Counted from the stretch's first letter, positions 1 to 9,007 are shown. The stretch: DNA of 64,000 bases from Deltaproteobacteria bacterium YD0425bin51 (GCA_002753225.1 PDZS01000008.1:1-64000), one strand, 5' to 3'. Numbers and translations: made by a program. Notes: a model not told the origin generated them from the letters alone.

Positions 1-60
1 CTACGAGCAGGATGGGATAATGCTTATTTAGTAAAAGTAATCATGGGGGTAAAAATTTGA
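1..60 (+). CDS. C-terminal tail of an unidentified gene (partial)
   Basis: The window opens in an uninterrupted frame of 19 codons ending at a TGA at 58-60, with plausible protein composition (ends ...VKVIMGVKI). The 5' part lies outside the window, so no family can be named. The same frame stays open beyond the TGA for 19 more codons and is cysteine-rich (a CxCxxC cluster) before a TAA at 118-120, so the TGA might not be the true end. A short open frame like this can also occur by chance. Confidence 0.35.
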   Translation, partial: LRAGWDNAYLVKVIMGVKI

Positions 61-188
61 TGCAATTGCCCTGTATGTAAAAATAGCATTACTTGTTTAG
101 CACTACCAAATATGTTATAAAGCAATGATCGGATATTACTTTTAGCAAGCAAAGTAAGAGAACTTATAACCTAAATTATTAAAATTAT

Positions 189-422
189 ATGAAAAAAAAC
201 AGAAATATATTTATCTTATTATCTTTCTTCTACATATCTTTCTTGTCCCTATTTTCTTTAACTTATGAACTTATTGATTCTGAAGATGAATTAAGTTGGG
301 ATATTAATCTAAACGGTTCATATAATATTTATGATGAAAAATGGCTAACTATTTCTTCACCTGAACATATAGTTAGAATGAATTCCTTTTCTTTTATTTG
401 GAACCCTCCAGAATTAATTTAA
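189..422 (+). CDS. Small putative exported protein, unknown function
   Basis: A 77-residue ORF begins with Lys-rich residues and a hydrophobic stretch (about residues 6-24) resembling a signal peptide or membrane anchor, followed by a polar tail rich in Asp, Ser and Asn. No clear Shine-Dalgarno sequence precedes the ATG and I recognise no family. It lies 58 bases before htpX. It could be the N-terminal remnant of a longer exported protein, since it ends abruptly, or a chance ORF in AT-rich DNA. Confidence 0.35.
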   Translation: MKKNRNIFILLSFFYISFLSLFSLTYELIDSEDELSWDINLNGSYNIYDEKWLTISSPEHIVRMNSFSFIWNPPELI

Positions 423-480
423 TCTTACTATAACATTATCTATTATTTTTTTTCAAAACATGAACAAAGGAGAAACCAAG

Positions 481-1359
481 ATGAAAAGAATTATTTTATT
501 TTTATTGACCAATATTGCTGTAATGATTGTATTATCTGTAAGTGCCCGAATTTTGGGTGTTGATCGGTTCCTGACCAATAATGGGCTTAATTTAAGTATG
601 CTGCTCGCATTTGCTGCTTTAATTGGTTTTGGAGGTTCTTTTATTTCGCTATTTATGTCTAAAACTATGGCGAAATGGAGCACAGGTGCACAAGTAATCG
701 AGCATCCAAGCAGCTATGATGAAGCATGGTTAGTTGACACTGTAAAGCGTCTATCGCAAAAAGCCGGACTTACTATGCCGGAAGTTGCCATTTATGAAGG
801 CGCTCCTAATGCTTTTGCTACTGGACCAAGCAAGTCTAATTCACTCGTTGCTGTATCTACAGGTTTGCTTGAAACTATGAATCGTCGAGAGATTGAAGCT
901 GTAATAGCGCATGAGGTATCCCATATTGCAAATGGAGATATGGTTACACTGACTTTGGTTCAAGGAGTTGTTAATACTTTTGTAATTTTCTTATCCCGTG
1001 TCTTAGCATACGCTATTGACAGTTTTCTAAAAAAAGATGATGAAGAAGAATCGAGCACACCTGGTATCGGCTATATGATTTCAAGTATAGTATTAGAAAT
1101 ACTTTTTGGCATTCTGGCAAGCATTGTTGTTATGTATTTTTCTAGAAAGCGCGAATACAGAGCAGATTTAGGAGCCGCGCAACTAATGGGCGACAGGTAC
1201 CCAATGATCGAAGCCCTGCACAAGCTTGGTAGTATAACAGCAGGAGAATTACCTAAAGAAATGGCTGCTAGCGGGATTTCTGGAAGTGGAATGATTGCTC
1301 TGTTCAGCTCGCACCCTCCTATTGAATCAAGAATTGAAACATTGAAGTCTCTTCCATAG
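481..1359 (+). CDS. htpX: Membrane zinc metalloprotease HtpX (M48B)
   Basis: The 292-residue product matches HtpX, an inner-membrane zinc endopeptidase that degrades misfolded membrane proteins with its active site on the cytoplasmic side. Two N-terminal membrane segments (about residues 5-22 and 38-59) precede the HEVSH zinc motif (H144, E145, H148). A later membrane hairpin (about 155-220) is followed by the REYRAD segment, which supplies the third zinc ligand. I chose the ATG at 481, 21 bases inside the longest ORF, because AAAGGAG sits eight bases upstream and family members start MKR. A terminator-like hairpin follows at 1369-1404. Length is normal for the family. Confidence 0.95.
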   Translation: MKRIILFLLTNIAVMIVLSVSARILGVDRFLTNNGLNLSMLLAFAALIGFGGSFISLFMSKTMAKWSTGAQVIEHPSSYDEAWLVDTVKRLSQKAGLTMPEVAIYEGAPNAFATGPSKSNSLVAVSTGLLETMNRREIEAVIAHEVSHIANGDMVTLTLVQGVVNTFVIFLSRVLAYAIDSFLKKDDEEESSTPGIGYMISSIVLEILFGILASIVVMYFSRKREYRADLGAAQLMGDRYPMIEALHKLGSITAGELPKEMAASGISGSGMIALFSSHPPIESRIETLKSLP

Positions 1360-1368
1360 ACTATTTAC

Positions 1369-1404
1369 AATATCCGCCTAAATAATATCTATTGGGCGGA
1401 TATT
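1369..1404 (+). terminator. Hairpin terminator after htpX
   Basis: AATATCCGCC (1369-1378) pairs perfectly with GGCGGATATT (1395-1404) around a 16-base loop, followed by TTGTAT. It starts 10 bases after the htpX stop. The T tract is short, so this is a moderate-quality intrinsic terminator. Confidence 0.6.
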
Positions 1405-1436
1405 TTGTATAATTTATCTGCAATTGGAGGTATATT

Positions 1437-2741
1437 TTGAATAGTTTTTTTTTCGAAATAATAATCATCTTATTATTGATTATTATAAATGGCATCTTTG
1501 CTATGTCAGAAATTGCAATTATTTCATCACGTAAATCGCGTTTAGAACATTTGGCAAGATCAGGTGATCCTAAAGCGCAAATAGCTTTAAACATTGCATC
1601 TAATCCTAATCAGTTTCTTTCTACTGTTCAAGTAGGTATCACATTGATAGGTATAATGTCAGGTGCATTTGGCGGTGCGACAATTGCTGAAAAATTAGCT
1701 TTATATTTTAAGGAAATCCCTTTTCTTGAAGCTTACAGCAAATCTATAGCTTTTGGAATTGTTGTTATTATAATAACATACTTGTCTTTGATAATAGGCG
1801 AGCTTGTTCCAAAGCGTTTAGGGCTTAATAAACCGGAATTAATTGCTTCAACTATTGCTAAGCCTATGCAGATTTTATCAAAAATTGCTATGCCAATTGT
1901 TCATTTATTAGATTTTTCAGCAGATTGCATTATTCGTATGTTAGGTATCAAAAAATCTGATAAATCTGGAGTAACTCCAGAAGAAATTAAAATGCTTGTG
2001 GAGGCTGGAAAAGGACAAGGCATATTTGAGGAAAGTGAACAGGAAATGATAGAAAGTGTTCTTCATCTTGATGAAAAACAGATATTATCTATAATGACAC
2101 CACGTATGCATATTGTTTTTTTTGATATAGAAGATACATCTGAAAAGATTTTGAAAAAAATTTCTTCTAGCCGCCATTCACGTTTCCCTGTTGTTAGTGG
2201 TGATTTAGATAATGTAATTGGTATTATTCACACTAAAGATTTATTGGTACAAAATCTTTCTAATCTGCCGGTGGACTTTAAAACGATGATAAAGCAGCCT
2301 TTATTTATTCCTGAAAGCATATCAGCTCTTAAGGTTTTAGAGTTGTTCAAGAAGCATAGGACACATATGGCTTTAATTAATGATGAATACGGTACGATAC
2401 AAGGGATGGTGACTCATAATGATATCTTAGAGGCTATTATTGGAGACATGCCTTCTAATGAAGAACCTAAAGCTTTTCAGAGGGAAGATGGCTCATGGTT
2501 AATAGATGGATTGCTCTCAATAGATAAATTTAAAGAACTTCTAAATATAAACAACATTCATGATGAAGAACGTGCTTATCATACGATTAGCGGCTTTATA
2601 ATGAATCAACTATCAGGTATCCCATCTGTAGGTCAGCATTTTGAATGGGAAAATCTGCGTTTTGAAGTAGTGGATATGGATGGCCGCAGAGTTGATAAAG
2701 TTTTAGTTTCCATCAAAAATAGTAATAAAAGAACTGAATAA
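1437..2741 (+). CDS. CNNM/CorC-type CBS-domain membrane protein (TlyC/UPF0053 family)
   Basis: A 434-residue protein with the usual CNNM/HlyC-CorC layout: an N-terminal DUF21 membrane domain with four hydrophobic segments (about residues 1-190, including the GELVPKRLGL motif), a CBS pair (about 205-335, starting at the IMTPR motif) and a C-terminal transporter-associated domain (about 345-430). The family is linked to Mg2+/Co2+ efflux; the older 'hemolysin' label is misleading. Translation starts at TTG 1437, seven bases after GGAGG (1426-1430). The gene is monocistronic, between the htpX terminator and the convergent activase gene. The transported ion cannot be deduced. Confidence 0.9.
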   Translation: MNSFFFEIIIILLLIIINGIFAMSEIAIISSRKSRLEHLARSGDPKAQIALNIASNPNQFLSTVQVGITLIGIMSGAFGGATIAEKLALYFKEIPFLEAYSKSIAFGIVVIIITYLSLIIGELVPKRLGLNKPELIASTIAKPMQILSKIAMPIVHLLDFSADCIIRMLGIKKSDKSGVTPEEIKMLVEAGKGQGIFEESEQEMIESVLHLDEKQILSIMTPRMHIVFFDIEDTSEKILKKISSSRHSRFPVVSGDLDNVIGIIHTKDLLVQNLSNLPVDFKTMIKQPLFIPESISALKVLELFKKHRTHMALINDEYGTIQGMVTHNDILEAIIGDMPSNEEPKAFQREDGSWLIDGLLSIDKFKELLNINNIHDEERAYHTISGFIMNQLSGIPSVGQHFEWENLRFEVVDMDGRRVDKVLVSIKNSNKRTE

Positions 2742-2805
2742 AATAAGATCGACATATTGGATTTTTTTTTATATCTCTACTATTGGAACAATAAAATCGT
2801 AAGGG

Positions 2806-5800
2806 TTATAGTTGACATTTTATTCTCTCTTTATGGAGTCTTTCTGCCCTTAGACAAAAAGCCTCAAGCTTGGCATTAGTAAGCTGGGGAAAAGGAGAAC
2901 CGTCAGTTTCTATAGCAATAAAAGGACGGCCATTCATTGTTTCTGTAAGAATTGCTTCGGCAATTCTATTAGGCATACAGCCAAAAGGACCTATTGCAAT
3001 AACTCCGCAGGCATGTGAATTTATGTCTTTTAAACCGCTTCCAACAGTAAGAATTGCTTCCCCGGGGAGATGAGGCGATATATATGGCTTTGCTGTTTCA
3101 ATAATTTCATCTATATTAATTTCGTTTATAAAAGTTATACCTGATTTAGATAAAGCTGATTTTATTCTTTTTTCATCCCTTCTCATAACTATATTTTTGA
3201 GCATAAATAAAAATTTTTTCATTTTGGATATTTTATTGTTGGAAATGCCAGCATTTATTAGATAATCAGCATAATGTATCCATTCAGAGACAGGACCGCA
3301 TGAAACAGCAAAACCTCTATGAGCTAGATATTCTGTTAAATATTGCCTAGATAAATCATCTCTTCTAACAAAGATTTCTCCCATTAGAGAAATCACTGGA
3401 ACTTGACTGGCAGGTTTCTTTAAAGGAACATCTGAAAAGATTAATCCTGTTTCTATAAGTTTTCTTTCTAATTTGGGAAAACTCCCTTTTTCCAAAGTTT
3501 CAATAATCTTTTTCCACTCCAAATCTATTATGGAAAGGGCTTTCATAGGATTTACAGCGTTAGATAGGAACATGGAGCGGATGTCTTCTACTACATCAGC
3601 AACTACAGTAGCCCACCAGCCTCGTCTATAAAACTCTATCCCTAATTCTCCATATCCATTCTCAGAACTTAAAGAAAAAAGGGCAACATTTTTAATTTCA
3701 TGTTTCTTTATTATATCCTCCATAAAGATATAGTACTGTCCAAACCTGCAAGGACCAGAGCCTGTTGGCATAAAATAGACCAGAAGTTCATCATCTTTTT
3801 TTTGGGTTTTTATATAATTTAATAATGTCCCTGTTGTAAGTATAAGAGGGAGACACTCTTTGCATGATGTATTTGATCTTCCAAGCTTTAATATTAGTTC
3901 ATCTGAAGGAGGATGAGCTAGAGATTTTACTCCAATACTTCTGAATGTAGCAGATATAGCTTCTGAAGAAAATTTCCCCATAGAAGGAACTAAAAGAGTT
4001 ACTTTAGGGTCTTTAATATTAAATTGATTAGGGGAAAAAGTAAGCTGTTTCTCTGTTTTATTTATAACTTCTATTTTTTTATAAGAGTTAATTATATCTA
4101 AAAATGCCTCTATTCTGGTTTCAATTCCAGCATCTGCTGTGTGGCTGTCCAGTTCCAAAGTTAAAGAAGGCTTTTTTCCCATTATATCTCTAAAATAGCT
4201 GATAAGAAATGAATCAGGACCGCAGGAAAAGTTTGTTATATAGGCTGCGAAAAGATTGCTCTGTTTTTTTATGAAACGGGCTGCCTTCATTATAATTTGT
4301 CCCATACCCCAGTACATATGACGTTTGGCTTTTTCATCATCAATGGGTAAAAAATCTACTGGTATAACAGTAACTCCGCGGGACGTAAATTTATGAGGTA
4401 TTCCCATATGAGCTTCTTCAACAAAAGCATTGTAAGGCCTTCCTATTATTACAATTCCAATTTTGTCTTGCGCTGCCTCAAGCTTTTCTATTACGTTTTT
4501 CCCAATTCCTCTCATTTCGCTTAAACATTCTTCTTGGCTTAAAATAGCTTTTTTAAAAGCCATGTCTATCTTTTTTTTATTTTTTATTCCAAGTTCCAAA
4601 GCAATTTGAGAAAAGGAATTTTTAGCTGTATCTATGCCTTTTGTAAGGTCTATTAAAGGAGATAAAATTTTTATACCTCTATTTAATATTTCTTTTTTAA
4701 AAGAAGTTTTCAGATAAAAGGTTTCTCCTTGAACAAATGGACAGACTTGTGAATCATTGTGTCCATCATTAGCTGGTACAGCTTTAAAATGTGGCAAAAA
4801 TATGAAGTCTATATGTTCTTTTTCTAAAAGGAGCATCTGGAAAAAACCATGAGACAATTCAGCGGGATAGCAAAAAGGAGCTGATTTTTTATCAATTCCT
4901 TCTTTTGAATAAGATTTAGGAACAATTATATCAAAGCCAAGTTCTATAAAAAATGTAGAGTATAGTGGGTAATAGGTGTTTACTAAAAAGCTTTTATTTA
5001 TTCCTATTTTTTTCTTATTTTTATCTTTGAATTCAGATTGTTTTATCCCATACTTTTCAAAAACAAGATTTTCTCTTATTTTAACCAAATCTAATTCTTT
5101 TGTGTTATATTTTATATTTTTTCTGATGTTGTAATAACGGTTGCATGCTCCTCCAAAAGGATATGCTTTCCCTGCAACTTCAATTATTGAAATTTCACAA
5201 CGCCTGTCGCAATTATCTTTTCCGCCTTTGCAAATAAAATTTTTTCCATATTTTACCTCGCGGTTTGCAAGTATCTCTATATCAAATCTTTTTCGTTCAA
5301 GTAACCCTAGTTCAATTCTTTTTTTAACCTCTATTGCAACACCATATGCCCCCATTAGCCCGGGAAAAGGAGGGACAACTATTGGTTTATCAATAAGAGA
5401 GGCCATTGCTAATGGGACAGCATGGTTATAGCATACTCCACCCTGCATAAAAATTTTTTCTCCAACAGGACGACTCCCTTTAACTCTATTTGAATAATTC
5501 ATACAAATTGAATAAACCAGTCCTGCAATTATATCTTCTTTACTCTTTCCTTCATGGATTGCATTTTTTATGTCAGAAGAAATGAATGCAGCGCACTGGT
5601 CATTAAAATTTGGAGGAAAAGCCCCTTTTAAAGCTAATTCTGAAATGTCTTCCATTTTAATGCCGAGTGTTTCTTTTCCCGATTCTTCTAAAAATGAACC
5701 AGTTCCTGCTGAACAGGCTTCGTTCATTGCATAATCTGAAGGTACGCCATTTGTGATATAAGTATATTTTGCATCTTGCCCTCCAATTTCAAATATAGTA

Positions 5801-7038
5801 TCAACTTTTGGATCAAAATAGACAGCAGCAGTTGCATGGGCAATAATTTCATTTATAATCCCATCAGTTAAAGCATGCAGTCCTGCAATTTGGCGTCCAG
5901 AACCGCAAATTCCAAGCCCAATTATAAATATATCTTTATGATTAACTTTTTTTTCTATTTGCTTTAATATTTCTCTGTAACATTGACGTGAAGCATAAAT
6001 TGGATCACCATTTGTGCGGAGATAGACAGACGCAAGCAAGACATTATCTATTGCCCTGATAAGTAGGGCTTTTGTTGTGGTTGAGCCAACATCTAAACCT
6101 AATATACATGTGTCTCCAGTTTTTACTTCGGCTTTTCCTATGGATTTAAACGTCACTTTATTTGAACCATTTGAAAGGGGTTCTAAGGTATCAAATGATG
6201 CTGCTCCTGCAATAAAAAGTTCTGATGGTTTATAGGTATAATTTGTCTTATTTTCAAGAGCCCACAATCCAGCTCCTAATGCTTCAAAATATGAAGCTTC
6301 ATCAGGTATAATAAGACCTTTAATCTTTTCCATTAAATAATTAATCATTGTTATATTTTTTGTGGTACCGCCGATTATCATGATGTTTTCTTTTTCTATT
6401 CCAGTAAGAAGAGATATGACTTTATCTGCCATCATTTTGCAAAGTCCAGCAGCAACTTTTGCTTTTGGAATACCTTTGTTTATTGCATGTGTACAATCAG
6501 ATTTACAAAAAACAGAGCAACGTCCTGACACATCATATGGAATTGTTGAGGCGGCGTATTTATTTGCTTCTTCAATAGTTAAATTCATTCTTTTTATTTG
6601 CTGGAGAAAAAACTCTCCTGTCCCTGATGCGCATTTATTTCCTGCTAAAACATTTGAAATTTGCCCGGACTTGTTTAATACATATCCTATAAAAGTTTCC
6701 CCACCAGCAGATATTATGGCATTACATGAAGTGTTTTCAGGTTTTGTAAATTTATAGGCATATTCTACAGCTTCAGGTTCTGAAATTGATGAAATATTTA
6801 TAAATTTACGAAATTTTCTTCCTGTTGCAGCAATATAGTCAATAGAATTGAAATTTATTGTATTTAAAATAGAAATAAGAACTGCCTTAGGATCTCCTTC
6901 ATGCTGCAGAATAGAAAAGTCAATAATTTTAGGTTTTGTTTTTTCGGAAGATATGCTATTATCACTTGTTTCAAGTTGTACAATTGATATGCTGGATGCG
7001 CCAAGACATAAGCCTAAAGATTTGCAAGTTTTTTCCAT
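2806..7038 (-). CDS. Giant acyl-CoA dehydratase activase / HgdB-like fusion (BadF-BadF-DUF2229-HgdB-like)
   Basis: This 1410-residue protein contains two ASKHA-type activase domains. The first (about 1-290) has weak phosphate motifs and the cysteine motif around C136 (CASGTGEF). The second (about 310-580) has GLDVGSTTTK (314-323), GGQDAKY (419-425) and cysteines C442 and C482, matching the [4Fe-4S] ligands of HgdC-type activases. A DUF2229 region (about 645-870) and a C-terminal half resembling the HgdB/D-component family (ending near IGPFGCMPNRIAEAIL) follow. HgdC-type activases use ATP to inject a low-potential electron into a partner [4Fe-4S] enzyme. This long form is common in anaerobes but its substrate is not known. 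No clear Shine-Dalgarno sequence precedes the ATG. It is a single gene, divergent from the nifU run. Confidence 0.88.
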   Translation of the reverse strand: MEKTCKSLGLCLGASSISIVQLETSDNSISSEKTKPKIIDFSILQHEGDPKAVLISILNTINFNSIDYIAATGRKFRKFINISSISEPEAVEYAYKFTKPENTSCNAIISAGGETFIGYVLNKSGQISNVLAGNKCASGTGEFFLQQIKRMNLTIEEANKYAASTIPYDVSGRCSVFCKSDCTHAINKGIPKAKVAAGLCKMMADKVISLLTGIEKENIMIIGGTTKNITMINYLMEKIKGLIIPDEASYFEALGAGLWALENKTNYTYKPSELFIAGAASFDTLEPLSNGSNKVTFKSIGKAEVKTGDTCILGLDVGSTTTKALLIRAIDNVLLASVYLRTNGDPIYASRQCYREILKQIEKKVNHKDIFIIGLGICGSGRQIAGLHALTDGIINEIIAHATAAVYFDPKVDTIFEIGGQDAKYTYITNGVPSDYAMNEACSAGTGSFLEESGKETLGIKMEDISELALKGAFPPNFNDQCAAFISSDIKNAIHEGKSKEDIIAGLVYSICMNYSNRVKGSRPVGEKIFMQGGVCYNHAVPLAMASLIDKPIVVPPFPGLMGAYGVAIEVKKRIELGLLERKRFDIEILANREVKYGKNFICKGGKDNCDRRCEISIIEVAGKAYPFGGACNRYYNIRKNIKYNTKELDLVKIRENLVFEKYGIKQSEFKDKNKKKIGINKSFLVNTYYPLYSTFFIELGFDIIVPKSYSKEGIDKKSAPFCYPAELSHGFFQMLLLEKEHIDFIFLPHFKAVPANDGHNDSQVCPFVQGETFYLKTSFKKEILNRGIKILSPLIDLTKGIDTAKNSFSQIALELGIKNKKKIDMAFKKAILSQEECLSEMRGIGKNVIEKLEAAQDKIGIVIIGRPYNAFVEEAHMGIPHKFTSRGVTVIPVDFLPIDDEKAKRHMYWGMGQIIMKAARFIKKQSNLFAAYITNFSCGPDSFLISYFRDIMGKKPSLTLELDSHTADAGIETRIEAFLDIINSYKKIEVINKTEKQLTFSPNQFNIKDPKVTLLVPSMGKFSSEAISATFRSIGVKSLAHPPSDELILKLGRSNTSCKECLPLILTTGTLLNYIKTQKKDDELLVYFMPTGSGPCRFGQYYIFMEDIIKKHEIKNVALFSLSSENGYGELGIEFYRRGWWATVVADVVEDIRSMFLSNAVNPMKALSIIDLEWKKIIETLEKGSFPKLERKLIETGLIFSDVPLKKPASQVPVISLMGEIFVRRDDLSRQYLTEYLAHRGFAVSCGPVSEWIHYADYLINAGISNNKISKMKKFLFMLKNIVMRRDEKRIKSALSKSGITFINEINIDEIIETAKPYISPHLPGEAILTVGSGLKDINSHACGVIAIGPFGCMPNRIAEAILTETMNGRPFIAIETDGSPFPQLTNAKLEAFCLRAERLHKERIKCQL

Positions 7039-7098
7039 AAAAGTATTTTAAAAAAAAACTTGTTATATGTCAAAATAAAGTCTTTTGAGGGGGAATAT

Positions 7099-7260
7099 AT
7101 GCTTAAATGTAGTTGTGGTGGTAATGTGGAACTAGTCAAAAGATGAGCAAAAGTTATTATTGTCTGCAAGGTTTGTAGAAAAGAGAGGCAGCTTAAGCCA
7201 GAAGATATTACAGATGAGATTGAGAGACAGATTTCCAATATAAGGTGTGATAGGCTTTAG
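7099..7260 (+). pseudogene. Small zinc-ribbon protein gene with an in-frame TGA (nonsense mutation or selenocysteine candidate)
   Basis: A strong GAGGGGG precedes the ATG at 7099. The frame reads 15 codons with a CxC pair, hits TGA at 7144-7146, then stays open for 37 codons with a CxxC pair and an ordered charged tail (ending NIRCDRL) to TAG at 7258. The two cysteine pairs across the stop form a complete zinc ribbon, so the codons on both sides appear to belong to one gene. A hairpin at 7164-7178 (CTGCAA/TTGTAG with loop GGT) lies at a distance and with a loop type that fit a bacterial SECIS. The alternative is simple inactivation, for example CGA, GGA or TGG to TGA. The gene sits just upstream of nifU. 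TGA is a normal stop elsewhere in the window (rpoZ, ttcA, cbiL). Confidence 0.55.
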
Positions 7261-7300
7261 TAGCTTAAATATAAATCAATATATTTTTAAGAGGTGTTTT

Positions 7301-7810
7301 ATGTACTCAAAAACAGTTATGGATCATTTCAGAAATCCTAGAAATGTTGGTACAATAGAAGATGCAAATGGTGTTGGAGAAGTAGGTAATCCATTATGCG
7401 GTGATATGATGACAATTTATCTTAAAGTCGAAGACGAACGTATTAAAGATATAAAGTTTCAAACTTTTGGGTGTGGTTCTGCAATTGCAGTTTCAAGCAT
7501 GATAACAGAAATCGCCAAAGGTAAAACCATTGATGAAGCAAAGAAAATTAAAAACAAAGATGTGGCAGAAGCACTAGACGGTCTTCCTAAAAATAAGCTC
7601 CACTGCTCAAATTTAGGAGCTGACGCATTGCATATGGCAATCAAAAATTATGAGGACAGAAAAGCAGGTAAAGAAATTAAAGAATCTGATTTTAAAGAAA
7701 AGCATGAGCATAGTCATGGCGAAGTATGTCACTGCCCTTATTGTGATGCAGAAATTATTGAAGGTACAACATTTTGTAAAGCATGTAAGTCAACTTTAGA
7801 GGAAGTTTAA
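7301..7810 (+). CDS. nifU: IscU/NifU-type Fe-S scaffold protein with C-terminal zinc ribbon
   Basis: The 169-residue protein has an IscU-type scaffold domain (about 1-125) with all three cluster cysteines, C33 (NPLCGD), C58 (GCGSA) and C102 (LHCS), and the conserved D35. It holds nascent Fe-S clusters for transfer to apoproteins. The LPPVK chaperone motif of classical IscU is altered to LPKNK. An extra tail (about 140-169) carries a four-cysteine CPYC...CKAC zinc ribbon, absent from standard IscU. I chose the ATG at 7301 because GAGGTG lies 4 bases upstream and the family begins MYSKTVMDHF; the longer ORF adds 18 unconserved residues. The nifS-like gene follows after 12 bases, so they form an operon. 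Confidence 0.92.
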   Translation: MYSKTVMDHFRNPRNVGTIEDANGVGEVGNPLCGDMMTIYLKVEDERIKDIKFQTFGCGSAIAVSSMITEIAKGKTIDEAKKIKNKDVAEALDGLPKNKLHCSNLGADALHMAIKNYEDRKAGKEIKESDFKEKHEHSHGEVCHCPYCDAEIIEGTTFCKACKSTLEEV

Positions 7811-7822
7811 GGAGGAAATATT

Positions 7823-9007
7823 GTGAAAATTATTAATCTAGATCATATTTCATTGAATCCGCTTTTACCTGAAGTAAAAGACGCAATGATTACAGCAATT
7901 AACACTGAATATGGTAATCCTTCAAGTATGCATAGTCTTGGTGAAAAAGCTGCTCAAGAGTTAGAGGCTGCAAGAGAGACAGTTGCAGAACTAATAGGTG
8001 CTGTCCCTAGAGAAGTTGTTTTTACATCAGGCGGAACAGAATCGATAAATCATGCTATAAAAGGTGCAGTTTTAGCCAATTCAGATAAAGGTAAACATAT
8101 TGTTACTTCTAATATAGAGCATAATGCTGTTATCAAAAGTTTAAAACGCTTAAAGAGCATGGGTTATAATGTCACATCTGTACCTGTTGATCAATATGGC
8201 AGGGTAAATCCTGATGATATCGCTTCATCTATAACTGATGAAACTGTTTTAGTTTCAATAATGCACAGCAACAATGAAATAGGAACAATTCAGCCTATTG
8301 AAGAAATAGGAAAAATAACTAGACAAAAAAAAGTTCTTTTTCATACAGATGCAGTTGATTCTGTAGGGATTGTACCAATTAATGTATCTAAATTAGGAGT
8401 TGATCTGCTCAGTTTTGCATCAAATCCTTTTTATGGACCAACTGGTGTTGGAGGCCTTTATATCAGACGCGGAACTAAGATGTATCCTCTTTTAGATGGA
8501 GGAGTTCAAGAAAATAACAGAAGAGCAGGGACTGAGAATTTAATTGGAATAATTGGAATGAAGGCGGCTGCAAAGATTGCAATTTCTGATATGGAAAAGA
8601 GAATTGCCCATTATAAGAAGCTTAAAGAAAAGATTAAAAGCGATATTCCAAATTATATTGATGAATATGTAATTAATGGACATCCAGAATATTCTCTTCC
8701 AAATCTGTTTTCTGTATCAATTAAGTACATAGAGGGTGAGAGCATACTTCTTATGTTAGACGATGAAAACATAGCGGTTTCAACAAGATCCGCTTGCGCT
8801 ACAGGCTCTCTGAGAACATCTCATGTATTAATATCAATAGGTACAAGTTATGCTGATGCTCAAGGCACATTGGTTCTGACGTTTGGCCTTGAAAATACAG
8901 AGGAAGATATTACAACTTTTTTAACCGCTTTAAAAGGTGTTGTAAAAACATTAAGGGATATGTCCCCATTATATAAAAAAGAGCATGGCAATGGAATTAA
9001 AAGTTAA
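7823..9007 (+). CDS. nifS: IscS/NifS-like class V aminotransferase lacking the PLP lysine
   Basis: A 394-residue protein aligned throughout with cysteine desulfurases: GGTESIN near 70-76, H100, the HSNNEIGTIQP motif, HTDAV at 174-178, and the loop cysteine C325 (TRSACATGSL). At the place where IscS has the invariant His-Lys before (I/F)YGP, this protein has Asn201-Pro202, so the lysine that forms the internal aldimine with PLP is missing; the Gln of HTDAVQ is Asp. Canonical desulfurase activity is therefore doubtful. An IscS of Archaeoglobus fulgidus is also known to lack this lysine, in a sulfide-rich anaerobe. Here the protein may act as an assembly partner for the scaffold rather than as a sulfur donor. 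Translation starts at GTG 7823 after GGAGGAAA. Confidence 0.9.
   Translation: MKIINLDHISLNPLLPEVKDAMITAINTEYGNPSSMHSLGEKAAQELEAARETVAELIGAVPREVVFTSGGTESINHAIKGAVLANSDKGKHIVTSNIEHNAVIKSLKRLKSMGYNVTSVPVDQYGRVNPDDIASSITDETVLVSIMHSNNEIGTIQPIEEIGKITRQKKVLFHTDAVDSVGIVPINVSKLGVDLLSFASNPFYGPTGVGGLYIRRGTKMYPLLDGGVQENNRRAGTENLIGIIGMKAAAKIAISDMEKRIAHYKKLKEKIKSDIPNYIDEYVINGHPEYSLPNLFSVSIKYIEGESILLMLDDENIAVSTRSACATGSLRTSHVLISIGTSYADAQGTLVLTFGLENTEEDITTFLTALKGVVKTLRDMSPLYKKEHGNGIKS

Noticed and set aside
2870..6757. Several plus-strand ORFs of 67-131 codons opposite the giant activase gene
   Set aside because: They run antisense to a well-supported 1410-residue frame, lack ribosome-binding sites and show no family features, so they are shadows of that gene.
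7014..7238. A 74-codon minus-strand ORF between the activase gene and nifU
   Set aside because: It overlaps the zinc-ribbon frame on the opposite strand, has low-complexity sequence and no start signal; the plus-strand reading with paired cysteines is better supported.
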